From assembly GCF_002022275.1 (NCBI RefSeq), contig NZ_MSDF01000031.1, positions 38,656 to 102,655 of the forward strand: a stretch of 64,000 nucleotides of DNA. Reading direction: 5' to 3'. This stretch comes from Pseudomonas fluorescens. GTDB taxonomy: Bacteria; Pseudomonadota; Gammaproteobacteria; Pseudomonadales; Pseudomonadaceae. Positions within the stretch are counted from its first letter, which is position 1, and each line of letters begins with the position of its first letter. Of the stretch, positions 9,954 through 18,676 are shown piece after piece. The position numbers and the translations under genes were made by a program. Under the pieces are notes generated by a model, which did not search any database, was not told where the DNA came from, and was given only the letters and a program-made list of their open reading frames with translations.

Positions 9954-10756
9954 ACCGGGCGCGCAGGGCGATGTTGGAAAACGTGACCCTGTCGCGTCTT
10001 GCGGTTTTTGCGGGCCTGGAAAGTACGCCAGGTGGCGAAGTCGAAGCGGGTGGCGGAGACGACGTTTTCCTGAATCAGCAGGATGGGTGGCGGGCAGTGT
10101 GTATTGGCGTAAAAGGTGGTGAACGTGACCTCCAGCGTGTCCTTGTCCCTGTAGCCGCTGAGAATCGGGAGCAAGGTAAAGCCGTGATCCATACCTTCGG
10201 ACTCGGTTGGCACGCCGATGAACATTACAAATCCCACGTACACCTTGCGATCATTCAGACTGAACATGCAGGCGACGCGGTGCTCGATCGACTCTCGCAA
10301 CAAACGCCTGAAGGGGTTGCCTTCAAGAACGCCCAGTGACAACAAGTAATGGAACTGCTCGTCCGTTTGCAGTTTCAGCAGTTTCTTTCTCACACGAATG
10401 TAAAGCTTCGCCCACAAGACAGGGAGGAGCATGGCCGTGAGCCCGGCTTGGATAAGAAATACCCACAGTGCGCCGTTTTTTTCGTTGGCAATGTCGAGTT
10501 GTACCAGCAGCGAGCCCAGATAGTCACTGTAGTCCGTCGCGAGCTGGTGCCCCGCGACCTGGATATTCTGCTTTGACAGAGCAAATATGAACGCACTGAG
10601 GAGTGTCGCGACGATCAGGCAAATCATGCCCAATCTCGCAACCTGCAAATAGAGCAGTTGACCTTGAAATCGGTGTAAACGGTTGTAGAAGAAAGGATGC
10701 CTGAGACAGACCATGTAGCCACTGACCAGTAACGGCACGATGATCAGCAAGCCCAT
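9929..10756 (-). CDS. Unknown inner-membrane protein
   Basis: A 275-residue protein of unrecognised family. It has three likely transmembrane segments: MGLLIIVPLLVSGYMVCL at the start, VARLGMICLIVATLLSAFIFAL at about residues 45-66, and LWVFLIQAGLTAMLLPVLW at about 95-113. A cytosolic C-terminal domain of about 160 residues follows (LYIRVRKKLLKLQTDEQF onward). The tail is basic. ATG 10756 lies inside the end of the upstream 66-residue gene (13-bp overlap), so the two are probably translationally coupled. No function is proposed. Confidence 0.65.
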   Translation of the reverse strand: MGLLIIVPLLVSGYMVCLRHPFFYNRLHRFQGQLLYLQVARLGMICLIVATLLSAFIFALSKQNIQVAGHQLATDYSDYLGSLLVQLDIANEKNGALWVFLIQAGLTAMLLPVLWAKLYIRVRKKLLKLQTDEQFHYLLSLGVLEGNPFRRLLRESIEHRVACMFSLNDRKVYVGFVMFIGVPTESEGMDHGFTLLPILSGYRDKDTLEVTFTTFYANTHCPPPILLIQENVVSATRFDFATWRTFQARKNRKTRQGHVFQHRPARPVKAPRACA

Positions 10757-10944
10757 GAGTCGTCGACCTCGATCTGTGCGGCTTGGCGCATCGCCTCCTT
10801 GTAATGCGCCGATTCCGCGATTTCCGCAGCGTCGACACCAATGCCGCAATCATTGAGCTTCCAGGTTTTATAGGATTGAACGGCCTTCACCCGCTCTCGG
10901 TCATCCTGGGTCGGCTCCCCAAACAGCAAATGCAATAACGACAT
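10744..10944 (-). CDS. Small hypothetical protein (66 aa)
   Basis: A short acidic protein beginning MSLLHLLFGEPTQDDRERV and ending DDSWAC. It has a mixed charged composition, no signal peptide and no recognised domain. It is accepted because its end overlaps the start of the downstream membrane-protein gene by 13 bp and it is the only plausible first gene of that unit. The ATG at 10944 is preceded by GAGGTTGTTGCC. Confidence 0.55.
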   Translation of the reverse strand: MSLLHLLFGEPTQDDRERVKAVQSYKTWKLNDCGIGVDAAEIAESAHYKEAMRQAAQIEVDDSWAC

Positions 10945-11259
10945 GGCAACAACCTCGAAAAAGAAGTAGTCATTTTTATAGCAAGCGAATCCACCACCAG
11001 CCACTGATGGCCGCCGCGCCTCTATCGCCAGTTCCCGTAGGAAACGTCTGCATTTGCCCGATCGGCTTAAAACGGCGGCTGCGTAATCACCCAGATCAAC
11101 ACCGTCAACGATTCAACAACCCCGGGCGACCACGGGAGGCGGGGCAGATGCCATGCAACCTGCCTGGGCAGCGTAGCTGCGGATGCGGGTTCGAATGTCG
11201 CCGGGCTATCGCGACTGATGTAGAGTCGTGCAGCCGACTCAACCGCAGGAAATCGCCGC
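10945..11259. other. Intergenic region without a recognised gene
   Basis: About 315 bp between two divergent units. No coding frame was convincing. The only structure noticed is a short inverted repeat GAGTCG-N6-CGACTC at 11223-11240, 20 bp before the TetR start, which could be an autoregulatory site or chance. Confidence 0.5.
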
Positions 11260-11898
11260 ATGACCCAGGAATCCCGCTTTTCCCGGATGGACCCGCAATT
11301 GCGTAAGGCCAACCTGGTCCAGGCGACGCTCACGTGTCTCAAGCGCGACGGTTTTCAGGGCGCATCGATCCGCAAAATCAGCGCAGAGGCCGGGGTGTCG
11401 GTAGGGCTGATCAGCCACCACTATTCGGGCAAGGATGAGCTGGTGGCCGAGGCCTACCGCACGATTACCGGCCAGGTCATGAGCCTGCTGCGCGAAACGA
11501 TGGCCAAGGCCCCGCCCGACCCGCGCGAGCGGCTGTCGGCGTTGTTCCGCGGCTCCTTTTCGGCGGAGTTGCTCGACCCGCAACTGCTCGATGCGTGGTT
11601 GGTGTTCTGGGGTGCGGTCAAGACGGCGCCCGCCATCAACCAGGCCCATGAACACTCCTACGGCGAATATCGCACGATCATGCGCTCGGCTCTGACCGAC
11701 ATGGCCAGGGAGGAGGGGTGGGCGCAATTCGACGCCGATCTCGCGGCCATCGGCTTGAGCGCCTTGCTTGACGGGCTGTGGCTGGAATCCGGGCTCAACC
11801 CCGGCACCTTTACCCCGGAGCAGGGTATCCAGATCTGCGAGGCCTGGGTCGATGGCCTCCAAAGCGGCGGTCGCCAGCGCTACCTGCTCAAACCCTGA
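11260..11898 (+). CDS. TetR-family regulator, BetI-like
   Basis: A 212-residue repressor. The N-terminal helix-turn-helix (about residues 15-60) reads ATLTCLKRDGFQGASIRKISAEAGVSVGLISHHYSGKDEL, closely BetI/TetR-like, with a C-terminal ligand-binding helical domain (LLDGLWLESGLNPGTFTPEQ). It lies 148 bp upstream of, and on the same strand as, the acyl-CoA catabolic genes and is likely their repressor (inference). A TetR-style inverted repeat stands in that gap. It is not the choline regulator itself, since no betA/betB genes are present. Confidence 0.88.
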   Translation: MTQESRFSRMDPQLRKANLVQATLTCLKRDGFQGASIRKISAEAGVSVGLISHHYSGKDELVAEAYRTITGQVMSLLRETMAKAPPDPRERLSALFRGSFSAELLDPQLLDAWLVFWGAVKTAPAINQAHEHSYGEYRTIMRSALTDMAREEGWAQFDADLAAIGLSALLDGLWLESGLNPGTFTPEQGIQICEAWVDGLQSGGRQRYLLKP

Positions 11899-11977
11899 GC
11901 CCTTCCTCGCTGCCTGAGCGTTGCGTTCAGGCCGGTTTTCCCTTCTGAAAATAATTGCAGTTTGCCGATTGCTACCT

Positions 11978-11997
11978 TACTGAACACTCGTTTAGTA
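11978..11997. promoter_or_regulatory. Candidate TetR operator
   Basis: An imperfect 20-bp inverted repeat, TACTGAACACTCGTTTAGTA, lies 50 bp before the enoyl-CoA hydratase start. The outer arms TACT/AGTA and inner AAC/GTT are symmetric. Its place between the regulator gene and the catabolic genes supports an operator role. Confidence 0.5.
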
Positions 11998-12046
11998 TCT
12001 CGCCATGTCGCACCCCTCACGCCAAATAAAATAATTCGAGGACGCC

Positions 12047-12838
12047 ATGACCACCGATTCGCCCGTGCTCACTCAAGTGCAAGCAGGCGTTGCCTGGATC
12101 ACCCTCAACCGTGGCCCGCAACGCAATGCGCTGGATATCCCGACCCTCAAACACCTGCACAGCTTGCTCGACGCATTCAACGTCGACCCCGCCGTGCGCG
12201 TGGTGGTGCTGACCGCCAGCGGGCGCAGCTTCTGCGCCGGTGCCGATCTGGCCGAATGGGCTGACGCCGAGGCCCGTGGCGCGCTGGAAACCTACGGCTG
12301 GACCGAAACCGCCCACGCCTTGATGACGCGCCTGCACACTCTCGACAAACCCACCATTGCCGCAATCAACGGCACCGCGGTCGGTGCCGGCATGGACCTG
12401 ACGCTGTGCTGCGACCTGCGTGTCGCCGCGCAATCGGCACGTTTCAAGGCCGGTTACACAGGCATGGCTTACTCGCCGGACGCCGGCGCCAGCTGGCACT
12501 TGCCGCGCCTGATCGGTACCGAAAATGCCAAGCGCCTGCTGTTCCTCGATGAAATGTGGAATGCCGACCGCGCCCTGGCCGCCGGGCTGGTGGGTGAAGT
12601 GGTCGCCGATGACCAACTGCACGCCCACACCGCCGAGTTGGCCGCCCGCCTGGCCAACGGACCCACGTTCGCCTTCGCCCAGACCAAGACCCTGATCCGC
12701 GAAGGCGCCGCGCGCAACCTGCCCGACCAGTTGCAAGCGGAGCTCGCCGCAGGCCTGTTGTGCGGGCGCAGCGCTGACGGCGCCGAAGCACTGCGCGCAT
12801 CCCTCGAAAAACGCGTTCCGACTTTCTCCGGCAAATAA
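12047..12838 (+). CDS. Enoyl-CoA hydratase/isomerase family protein
   Basis: A 263-residue crotonase-fold enzyme. The first oxyanion-hole segment is RNALDIPTLKHL with ASGRSFCAGADLAEW, and the second is AAINGTAVGAGMDLTLCCDLRVAA. Its likely reaction is hydration of an enoyl-CoA in the cytosol. The Glu expected in the second catalytic position of classical hydratases is not obvious (MAYSPDAGASWHLPRLIG has Asp), so it may be an isomerase or another crotonase reaction. First gene of a five-gene, tightly spaced acyl-CoA cluster. Confidence 0.88.
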   Translation: MTTDSPVLTQVQAGVAWITLNRGPQRNALDIPTLKHLHSLLDAFNVDPAVRVVVLTASGRSFCAGADLAEWADAEARGALETYGWTETAHALMTRLHTLDKPTIAAINGTAVGAGMDLTLCCDLRVAAQSARFKAGYTGMAYSPDAGASWHLPRLIGTENAKRLLFLDEMWNADRALAAGLVGEVVADDQLHAHTAELAARLANGPTFAFAQTKTLIREGAARNLPDQLQAELAAGLLCGRSADGAEALRASLEKRVPTFSGK

Positions 12839-12859
12839 AAACACCACGCAGGTAACGCC

Positions 12860-14020
12860 ATGAATTTCCAGCTCAGCCAAGAACAAGACATGTTGGTGGA
12901 CGCGGTTCGCAGTTTTGTTGCCAGGGAATTGTTGCCCCATGAGGAAGCCGTGGACCGTGCCGATGAGGTCTCGCCGCAGCTGGCCGCGCAGATCCGCGAT
13001 AAGGCAATTACTGCCGGTTTCTATGCCTTCAACATGCCTGAGGAAGTGGGTGGCGGAGGTCTGGATTATCTGTCTCAGGCGCTGATTGAGCGCGAGTTGT
13101 CCAAGGTTTCGTGGGCGTTGCATGTGTTTGTCGCGCGGCCCTCAAAGATCTTGATGGCCTGCACCGGCGCGCAGATTGAGGACTACCTGCTGCCCTGTGT
13201 CCAGGGCCGGAAAATCGACTGCTTCGCCCTGACTGAACCGGGCGCAGGCTCCGACGCCAACGCCATCAAGACCCGCGCCGTGCGCAGTGGCGATGACTTT
13301 GTGATCAACGGCAGCAAGCACTTTATCAGCCATGCCGGCAGCGCCGATTTTGCCATCGTGTTTGCCGTCACCGACACCTACGAACACAACGGCCGCCAGC
13401 GTAATGCGGTGACCTCGTTCCTGGTGGACCGTGGCACCCCCGGCATGACCATTCGCCGTGGCCCCAAGTGCGTGAGCAACCGCGGCTATCACACCTATGA
13501 AATGTTCTTCGACGACTGCCGCGTGCCCGCGTCCAAGGTGCTTGGCGAGGTGGGCAAAGGTTGGGAGGTCGCCAATGCCTGGCTCACCGCCGGCCGCGTG
13601 ATGGTCGCCGCCAACTGCGTCGGCCAGGCCCAGCGCGCGCTGGATGTGTCGCTGCAATGGGCCGCGGACCGCAAGCAATTCGGCCAGCCCATCGGCACCT
13701 ATCAAGGCGTGAGCTTCAAGCTCGCCGACATGGCCACACAGATCCGCGCCGCGGAGCTGCTGACCCTGCATACCGCGTGGAAAATGGACCAGGGCAGCAT
13801 GACCGACGGCGAGGCCGGCATGGCCAAGCTGTTCGCCAGCGAAACCCTCGGCAAGGTCGCCGACGAAGCCGTGCAGATTTTCGGCGGCATGGGCTTGATG
13901 GACGAAGGGCCGGTGGAGCGCATCTGGCGCAATGCGCGGATCGAACGAATCTGGGAAGGCACCTCGGAAATCCAGCGCCATATCATCGCCCGTGAGCTGT
14001 TGCGGCCATTGTTGCGCTGA
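12860..14020 (+). CDS. Acyl-CoA dehydrogenase
   Basis: A 386-residue FAD flavoenzyme of normal length. Signatures are CFALTEPGAGSDANAIKT in the middle domain, QQ-like RKQFGQPIGTYQGVSFKLADM in the C-terminal domain, the QIFGGMG motif, and the catalytic-Glu region IWEGTSEIQRHIIARELL. It introduces the alpha,beta double bond that the neighbouring hydratase would use. It starts 21 bp after that gene with GCAGGTAACGCC before the ATG. Confidence 0.92.
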   Translation: MNFQLSQEQDMLVDAVRSFVARELLPHEEAVDRADEVSPQLAAQIRDKAITAGFYAFNMPEEVGGGGLDYLSQALIERELSKVSWALHVFVARPSKILMACTGAQIEDYLLPCVQGRKIDCFALTEPGAGSDANAIKTRAVRSGDDFVINGSKHFISHAGSADFAIVFAVTDTYEHNGRQRNAVTSFLVDRGTPGMTIRRGPKCVSNRGYHTYEMFFDDCRVPASKVLGEVGKGWEVANAWLTAGRVMVAANCVGQAQRALDVSLQWAADRKQFGQPIGTYQGVSFKLADMATQIRAAELLTLHTAWKMDQGSMTDGEAGMAKLFASETLGKVADEAVQIFGGMGLMDEGPVERIWRNARIERIWEGTSEIQRHIIARELLRPLLR

Positions 14021-14037
14021 TCGCGCGAGGAACGCTT

Positions 14038-16146
14038 ATGTCCCAGGCTATTCGCGACAATCTCAAGCGGCTGCTGGCGCCCCGGCACCTGGCCTTCGTC
14101 GGTGGGCGCAGCATGGCGCGTGCGCTCAAACGCTGCGCCGACGGAGGGTTTGACGGGCAGATGTGGCTGGTCAACCCGCAGCATGACAGCCTCGACGGCA
14201 TTCCCTGCGTGCGCCGCGTTGCCGATTTGCCCTGTGGCCCCGATGCCGTATTCATCGCCACCAACCGCGAGCTGACGTTGACCTGCGTCGCTGAACTCGC
14301 GGCCATCGGCACCGGCGGCGCCATTTGCTACGCCTCGGGGTTTGCCGAGACCGGCGCCAGCGGTGCAGCCTTGCAACAGCAACTGCTGAGCGCCGCAGGC
14401 GACATGGCCTTGCTCGGCCCCAATTGCTACGGCCTGCTCGACTACTTGCATAGCTCGGCCTTGGGGCCGGTGGCCCATGGCGGCAAGGCAGTGGAGAAGG
14501 GCGTGGCCGTGCTGACCCAAAGTGGCAACTTCGCCTACAACCTGTCGATGAGCGACCGCTCGTTGCCGGTGGCCTATATGGCCTCGGTCGGCAACCAGGC
14601 GCAACTGGGCGTGGCCGAGCTGATGGACGTGTTGCTTGATGAGCCACGCGTGACTGCCATCGGCCTGCACCTGGAAGGCTTGAAAAACGTACCGGGGTTT
14701 GCCCGCGCGGCGCACAAGGCGCTGGAGAAGGGTATCCCGATCATCGCGCTGAAAACCGGGGTTTCGCAGATCGGTGCGGAGCTTGCGCTGAGCCATACCA
14801 GCTCGCTGTCCGGCTCCGACGCGTTATACGACAGCCTGTTTGCCCGGTTGGGGGTGATCCGCGTCAGCGGGCCGGTGAGTTTTGTCGAAACCCTCAAGGC
14901 TGCCGCGTGCGGCAATTTGCCGAAGGGTAACCGCCTGATCGCACTGGCCTGTTCCGGTGGCGATGCAGGGCTGATCGCCGATTACGCCGAACGCAACGCT
15001 CTGGCCCTGCCCAAACTTGACGAAGACCAACGCGGCGAGCTGGCCCGCGTGCTGCCGAGCTACGCCAACCTGGTCAACCCGCTGGACTTCACCACCGCCA
15101 TCTGGGGCGACCGTGAGGCGCTTACGGTCATGCTCGACATCGCCCTGCGCACCGACGCGGATGCCGCGATGCTGGTGCTGGATTACCCGGCGCCATTTAC
15201 CGGCGAACGCAAGGAATGTGACCTGCTGCTTGAGCTGTTTTGCACAGCGCTGAGCCGTCATGGCAAGACCGGTTTCGTCACCTCGGCGTTTCCCGAGTTG
15301 CTTCCGGCGCACGCCCGCGAGCAACTGCATGCTCACGGTATTGCCGCGCTGCAAGGCGTAGAAGATGCGTTCGTCGCCTGGGGCCGGGTTGCCGACTATC
15401 AAAACAACCGTCGCGTGTTGCTGGCGCGGGGCGAGTCGATTCTCGAACCGCTCTGCCCGCAAATCCTTAAAGGACAGGGGCTGGCCCTGGATGAGTGGGC
15501 GTCCAAACAGGCGCTGCGCGCATTCGGCCTAAGCACGCCAGCGGCGGTGTTAAGCACCCCCGGGCGCGCAATTGCCGATGCCAAATTGTTGGGCTACCCG
15601 CTGGTGCTCAAGGCGGTCAGCGCCGATTTACCGCACAAAACCGAAGCGGGCGCTGTGGCGTTGAACCTGCAGGATGGCTTCGCGCTGACAGCGGCGCTGG
15701 ACCATATGCGCAGGCAGATCGCGGCCTATGCACCGGGTGTGGTCTTTGATCAATTATTGCTCGAAGCCATGGCCACACCGCCGCTGGCTGAATTGATCGT
15801 GGGCATCAAGCGCGAAAACGATTTTGGCCTGGCGTTGGTCATCGGCGCTGGCGGCATACTGGTGGAACTGCTCAAAGACAGCCGCAGCCTGTTGTTGCCC
15901 ACCACCGACGATGCCATCCGCCACGCCTTGCTCAGCCTGCGCAGTGCCCCTTTGCTGCAGGGCTTTCGCGGGCGTGAGGTGGCGGACATGAACGCACTGG
16001 TCGCGGCGATTCGTGCGGTGGCCGACTACGCCTGCGCCAACGCCGGGCAGTTGCTGGAGCTGGATGTGAACCCATTGCTGGTCAGTGCCCAGGGCGCCAC
16101 GGCGGTCGACGCATTGATTCGTCTAGGAGAAAACCATGCACGATAA
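14038..16146 (+). CDS. NDP-forming acyl-CoA synthetase (acetate--CoA ligase family)
   Basis: A 702-residue fused ligase: CoA-binding Rossmann domain (about 10-130), succinyl-CoA-synthetase-like flavodoxin domains (about 145-430) and a C-terminal ATP-grasp domain (about 480-700). The phospho-histidine lies in LALSHTSSLSGSDALYDSL. It activates an organic acid to its CoA thioester with ADP formation. The gene starts 17 bp after the dehydrogenase gene and its 3' end overlaps the ThDP-enzyme start by 11 bp. The acid substrate is unknown. Confidence 0.88.
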   Translation: MSQAIRDNLKRLLAPRHLAFVGGRSMARALKRCADGGFDGQMWLVNPQHDSLDGIPCVRRVADLPCGPDAVFIATNRELTLTCVAELAAIGTGGAICYASGFAETGASGAALQQQLLSAAGDMALLGPNCYGLLDYLHSSALGPVAHGGKAVEKGVAVLTQSGNFAYNLSMSDRSLPVAYMASVGNQAQLGVAELMDVLLDEPRVTAIGLHLEGLKNVPGFARAAHKALEKGIPIIALKTGVSQIGAELALSHTSSLSGSDALYDSLFARLGVIRVSGPVSFVETLKAAACGNLPKGNRLIALACSGGDAGLIADYAERNALALPKLDEDQRGELARVLPSYANLVNPLDFTTAIWGDREALTVMLDIALRTDADAAMLVLDYPAPFTGERKECDLLLELFCTALSRHGKTGFVTSAFPELLPAHAREQLHAHGIAALQGVEDAFVAWGRVADYQNNRRVLLARGESILEPLCPQILKGQGLALDEWASKQALRAFGLSTPAAVLSTPGRAIADAKLLGYPLVLKAVSADLPHKTEAGAVALNLQDGFALTAALDHMRRQIAAYAPGVVFDQLLLEAMATPPLAELIVGIKRENDFGLALVIGAGGILVELLKDSRSLLLPTTDDAIRHALLSLRSAPLLQGFRGREVADMNALVAAIRAVADYACANAGQLLELDVNPLLVSAQGATAVDALIRLGENHAR

Positions 16147-17743
16147 AACCCTCACCGGCGGCCAGGCCCTGGTGCGTTTGCTGGCCCACTACGGCGTCGA
16201 CACCGTGTTTGGCATCCCCGGCGTGCACACCCTGGAGCTGTATCGCGGCCTGCCCGGCAGCGGCATTCGCCATGTGCTCACGCGCCACGAACAGGGCGCC
16301 GGGTTTATGGCCGACGGTTACGCACGGGTCAGTGGCAAGCCGGGCGTGTGCTTTGTAATCACCGGGCCCGGCGTAACCAACGCCGCCACTGCCATCGGCC
16401 AAGCGTATGCCGACTCGATCCCGATGCTGGTGATCTCCAGCGTCAACAGCACCGTTAGCCTCGGCAAGGGTTGGGGCAGCCTGCATGAGACCCAGGACCA
16501 GCGCGCAATCACCGCGCCGATCACGGCGTTTTCGGCGGTGGCGGCCAGTGCTGAGGATTTGCCCGAGTTGGTCGCCCGTGCCTACGCAGTATTCGATAGC
16601 GAGCGGCCACGGCCCGTGCATATTTCGGTGCCGCTGGATGTGTTGGCCGCGCCGATCAAAAGAGACTGGAGCAACGATGTAGTGCGCCGGCCTGGGCGTG
16701 GGCTGCCTTCGAACGAGGCGCTGGAGCAGGCCGCTGCCAGGCTCTCGACAGCCAAGCGCCCGATGATCATTGCCGGTGGTGGTGCGCTGGAGGCTGGCGA
16801 CGCGTTGCAGCGTTTGAGCACGCTGTTGGCCGCGCCGTTTTTCACCAGCGTGGCGGGTAAAGGGTTGCTGCCGGTGAACGATCCGTTGAATGCCGGTTCC
16901 ACCCTGTGCGTCGAGCCCGGCTGGCAACTGATCAGCGAGGCGGACGTGGTGCTGGCCGTCGGCACGGAAATGGCCGACACCGATTACTGGCGCGAGCGTT
17001 TGCCCATCACCGGCGAGCTGCTGCGGGTGGACATCGACCCGCGCAAATTCAATGACTTTTACCCCTGTGCCGTGGCGCTGCGCGGTGATGCCAATCAAAC
17101 GCTGCTGGCCTTGTTGGACCTTTTGCCGACTACGCCGCGCAGCCCGCAGGCAGCGAGTGAAAAAGTGGCGGCATTGCATCAGGCCGTTGAGCTGGGTCAC
17201 GGCCCCCTGCAGTCGATTCACCAAGCCATCCTCGACCGCATTGAAGCCGAACTGCCCGCCAACGCCTTCATCAGCAGCGACATGACTCAACTCGCCTACA
17301 CCGGCAACTACGCCTACCCGAGCCGTGCGCCGCGCAGTTGGCTGCACCCAACGGGTTACGGGACATTGGGCTATGGCTTGCCCGCCGGCATCGGCGCCAA
17401 GTTCGGCGCCCCGCAGCGGCCGGGTTTGGTGCTGGTGGGCGATGGCGGTTTTCTCTACACCGCCCAGGAACTGGCGACCGCCGTCGAAGAGCTCGACAGC
17501 CCGCTGGTGGTACTGCTGTGGAACAACGACGCCCTCGGCCAGATCCGCGACGACATGCTTAGCCTGGACATCGAACCCATCGGCGTACTGCCGCGCAACC
17601 CGGATTTTGCGCTGTTCGCCCAGGCGTTCGGCTGCACGGTGAACCAGCCCAGCAACCTGGATGAATTGCAGACGGACTTGCGCAACGGCTTCAAACGCAA
17701 CGGCGTGACCTTGATCGAGCTCAAACATGCCTGTGCCTGTTGA
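16136..17743 (+). CDS. Thiamine-diphosphate-dependent decarboxylase, AruI-like (5-guanidino-2-oxopentanoate decarboxylase type)
   Basis: A 535-residue ThDP enzyme of the acetolactate synthase/decarboxylase superfamily. The catalytic Glu52 lies in TRHEQGAGFMADGYAR, a central TPP_enzyme_M domain follows, and the ThDP motif runs from GDGGFLYTAQELATAVEE to WNND. Overall sequence and length resemble the Pseudomonas AruI group, which decarboxylates 2-ketoarginine to 4-guanidinobutanal. The acyl-CoA neighbours do not fit the arginine pathway, so the substrate may instead be another 2-oxo acid whose product is activated to a CoA ester. No aruH transaminase is in the window. Confidence 0.82.
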   Translation: MHDKTLTGGQALVRLLAHYGVDTVFGIPGVHTLELYRGLPGSGIRHVLTRHEQGAGFMADGYARVSGKPGVCFVITGPGVTNAATAIGQAYADSIPMLVISSVNSTVSLGKGWGSLHETQDQRAITAPITAFSAVAASAEDLPELVARAYAVFDSERPRPVHISVPLDVLAAPIKRDWSNDVVRRPGRGLPSNEALEQAAARLSTAKRPMIIAGGGALEAGDALQRLSTLLAAPFFTSVAGKGLLPVNDPLNAGSTLCVEPGWQLISEADVVLAVGTEMADTDYWRERLPITGELLRVDIDPRKFNDFYPCAVALRGDANQTLLALLDLLPTTPRSPQAASEKVAALHQAVELGHGPLQSIHQAILDRIEAELPANAFISSDMTQLAYTGNYAYPSRAPRSWLHPTGYGTLGYGLPAGIGAKFGAPQRPGLVLVGDGGFLYTAQELATAVEELDSPLVVLLWNNDALGQIRDDMLSLDIEPIGVLPRNPDFALFAQAFGCTVNQPSNLDELQTDLRNGFKRNGVTLIELKHACAC

Positions 17744-17834
17744 CCTTACCGGCCTGCTGTTTTCATCCGAACCGGAAATGGACCCGGACGCGCTCGATCA
17801 CTTGCTGGCCCAACGGGCGGCGCACACCGTTTAA
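17727..17834 (+). CDS. Possible small protein (35 aa) between the ThDP enzyme and the quinone reductase
   Basis: An open frame of 35 codons starting MPVPVDLTGLLFSSEPEMD and ending AAHTV. It overlaps the 3' end of the ThDP gene by 17 bp, and its stop is 9 bp before the next start, so it fills the gap exactly. Its ribosome-binding site is weak. It could be a real coupled small protein or chance. Confidence 0.3.
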   Translation: MPVPVDLTGLLFSSEPEMDPDALDHLLAQRAAHTV

Positions 17835-17843
17835 GGAGTTCAT

Positions 17844-18545
17844 ATGAAGGTTTTGATTGTTCACGCCCATCCTGAACCGCAGTCATTTACCGCCGCCTTG
17901 CGCGACAGGGCGGTTGCCACGCTGCAAGGGCAAGGCCACGAAGTGCAGGTGAGTGACTTGTATGCCATGCAGTGGAACCCGGTGGCGTCGGCGGCGGATT
18001 TTTCGACGCGGGAAAATCCCGACTATCTGGTGTATGCCCTGGAGCAACGTCTGGGAGTGAAAAAGCAGTCGATCGCGGCGGATATTCAGGCCGAGCTGGA
18101 CAAGGTGCTGTGGGCGGATTTGCTGATTCTCAACTTTCCGATCTTCTGGTTCTCCGCCCCCGCGATGCTCAAGGGCTGGATCGATCGGGTGCTGGTGTCG
18201 GGCGTGTGTTATGGCGGCAAGCGCTTTTACGATCAGGGCGGCCTGGCGGGCAAGCGGGCGCTGGTCACGGTGACCCTGGGCGGGCGTGAGCATATGTTTG
18301 GCGAAGGCGCGATTCATGGGCCGCTGGACGATATGTTGCGGCCGATTCTGCGCGGCACGCTGGCGTATGTCGGGTATGAAGTGCTGGCGCCGTTTGTGGC
18401 GTGGCATGTGCCGTATATCAGCGCCGAAGCGCGGCAGGCATTTTTGGCGGGGTATGAGCAGCGGCTGCAAGGGCTGGCAGATGAGCAGCCCTTGGTGTTT
18501 CCGAAACTTGAGCAGTTTGATGAGGCGCTGTATCCCCTACCTTGA
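17844..18545 (+). CDS. NAD(P)H quinone oxidoreductase / flavodoxin-fold NADPH reductase
   Basis: A 233-residue FMN/FAD flavoprotein of the NQO1/KefF/MdaB family. The N-terminal flavin-binding segment is MKVLIVHAHPEPQSFTAAL, followed by ADLLILNFPIFWFSAPAMLKGWIDRVL and the LVTVTLGGREHMFGEGAIHG loop. It carries out two-electron reduction of quinones. AAGGAG lies 5 bp before the ATG at 17844. Same strand and spacing make it the likely last gene of the acyl-CoA cluster. A REPIN-like repeat follows. Confidence 0.9.
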   Translation: MKVLIVHAHPEPQSFTAALRDRAVATLQGQGHEVQVSDLYAMQWNPVASAADFSTRENPDYLVYALEQRLGVKKQSIAADIQAELDKVLWADLLILNFPIFWFSAPAMLKGWIDRVLVSGVCYGGKRFYDQGGLAGKRALVTVTLGGREHMFGEGAIHGPLDDMLRPILRGTLAYVGYEVLAPFVAWHVPYISAEARQAFLAGYEQRLQGLADEQPLVFPKLEQFDEALYPLP

Positions 18546-18560
18546 ATCCAGTGCAATTTA

Positions 18561-18653
18561 AATGTGGGAGCTGGCTTGCCTGCGATTGCAGTGTGTCAGG
18601 CTACAAATCTGTAGCTGATGTACCGCCATCGCAGGCAAGCCAGCTCCCACATT
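18561..18653. repeat. REP doublet (REPIN-like inverted repeat)
   Basis: Two perfect 26-bp inverted arms, 18561-18586 and 18628-18653, with core TGTGGGAGCTGGCTTGCC and a 41-bp spacer. This is the form of the dispersed extragenic palindromes of fluorescent pseudomonads. It lies between convergent genes. Confidence 0.85.
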
Positions 18654-18676
18654 TTGATCTTCACATGGCTGATGAT

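Noticed and set aside
11223..11240. GAGTCG-N6-CGACTC inverted repeat before the TetR gene
   Set aside because: Six-base arms are common by chance in GC-rich DNA and nothing else supports a site. Mentioned only in the intergenic entry.
12017..13123. 368-codon minus-strand frame across the hydratase and dehydrogenase genes
   Set aside because: Antisense to two clear enzymes. The frame is open only because of GC bias at third codon positions.
18541..18676. tRNA- or sRNA-like structure between the quinone reductase and DAHP synthase genes
   Set aside because: The inverted repeat is fully explained as a REP doublet.
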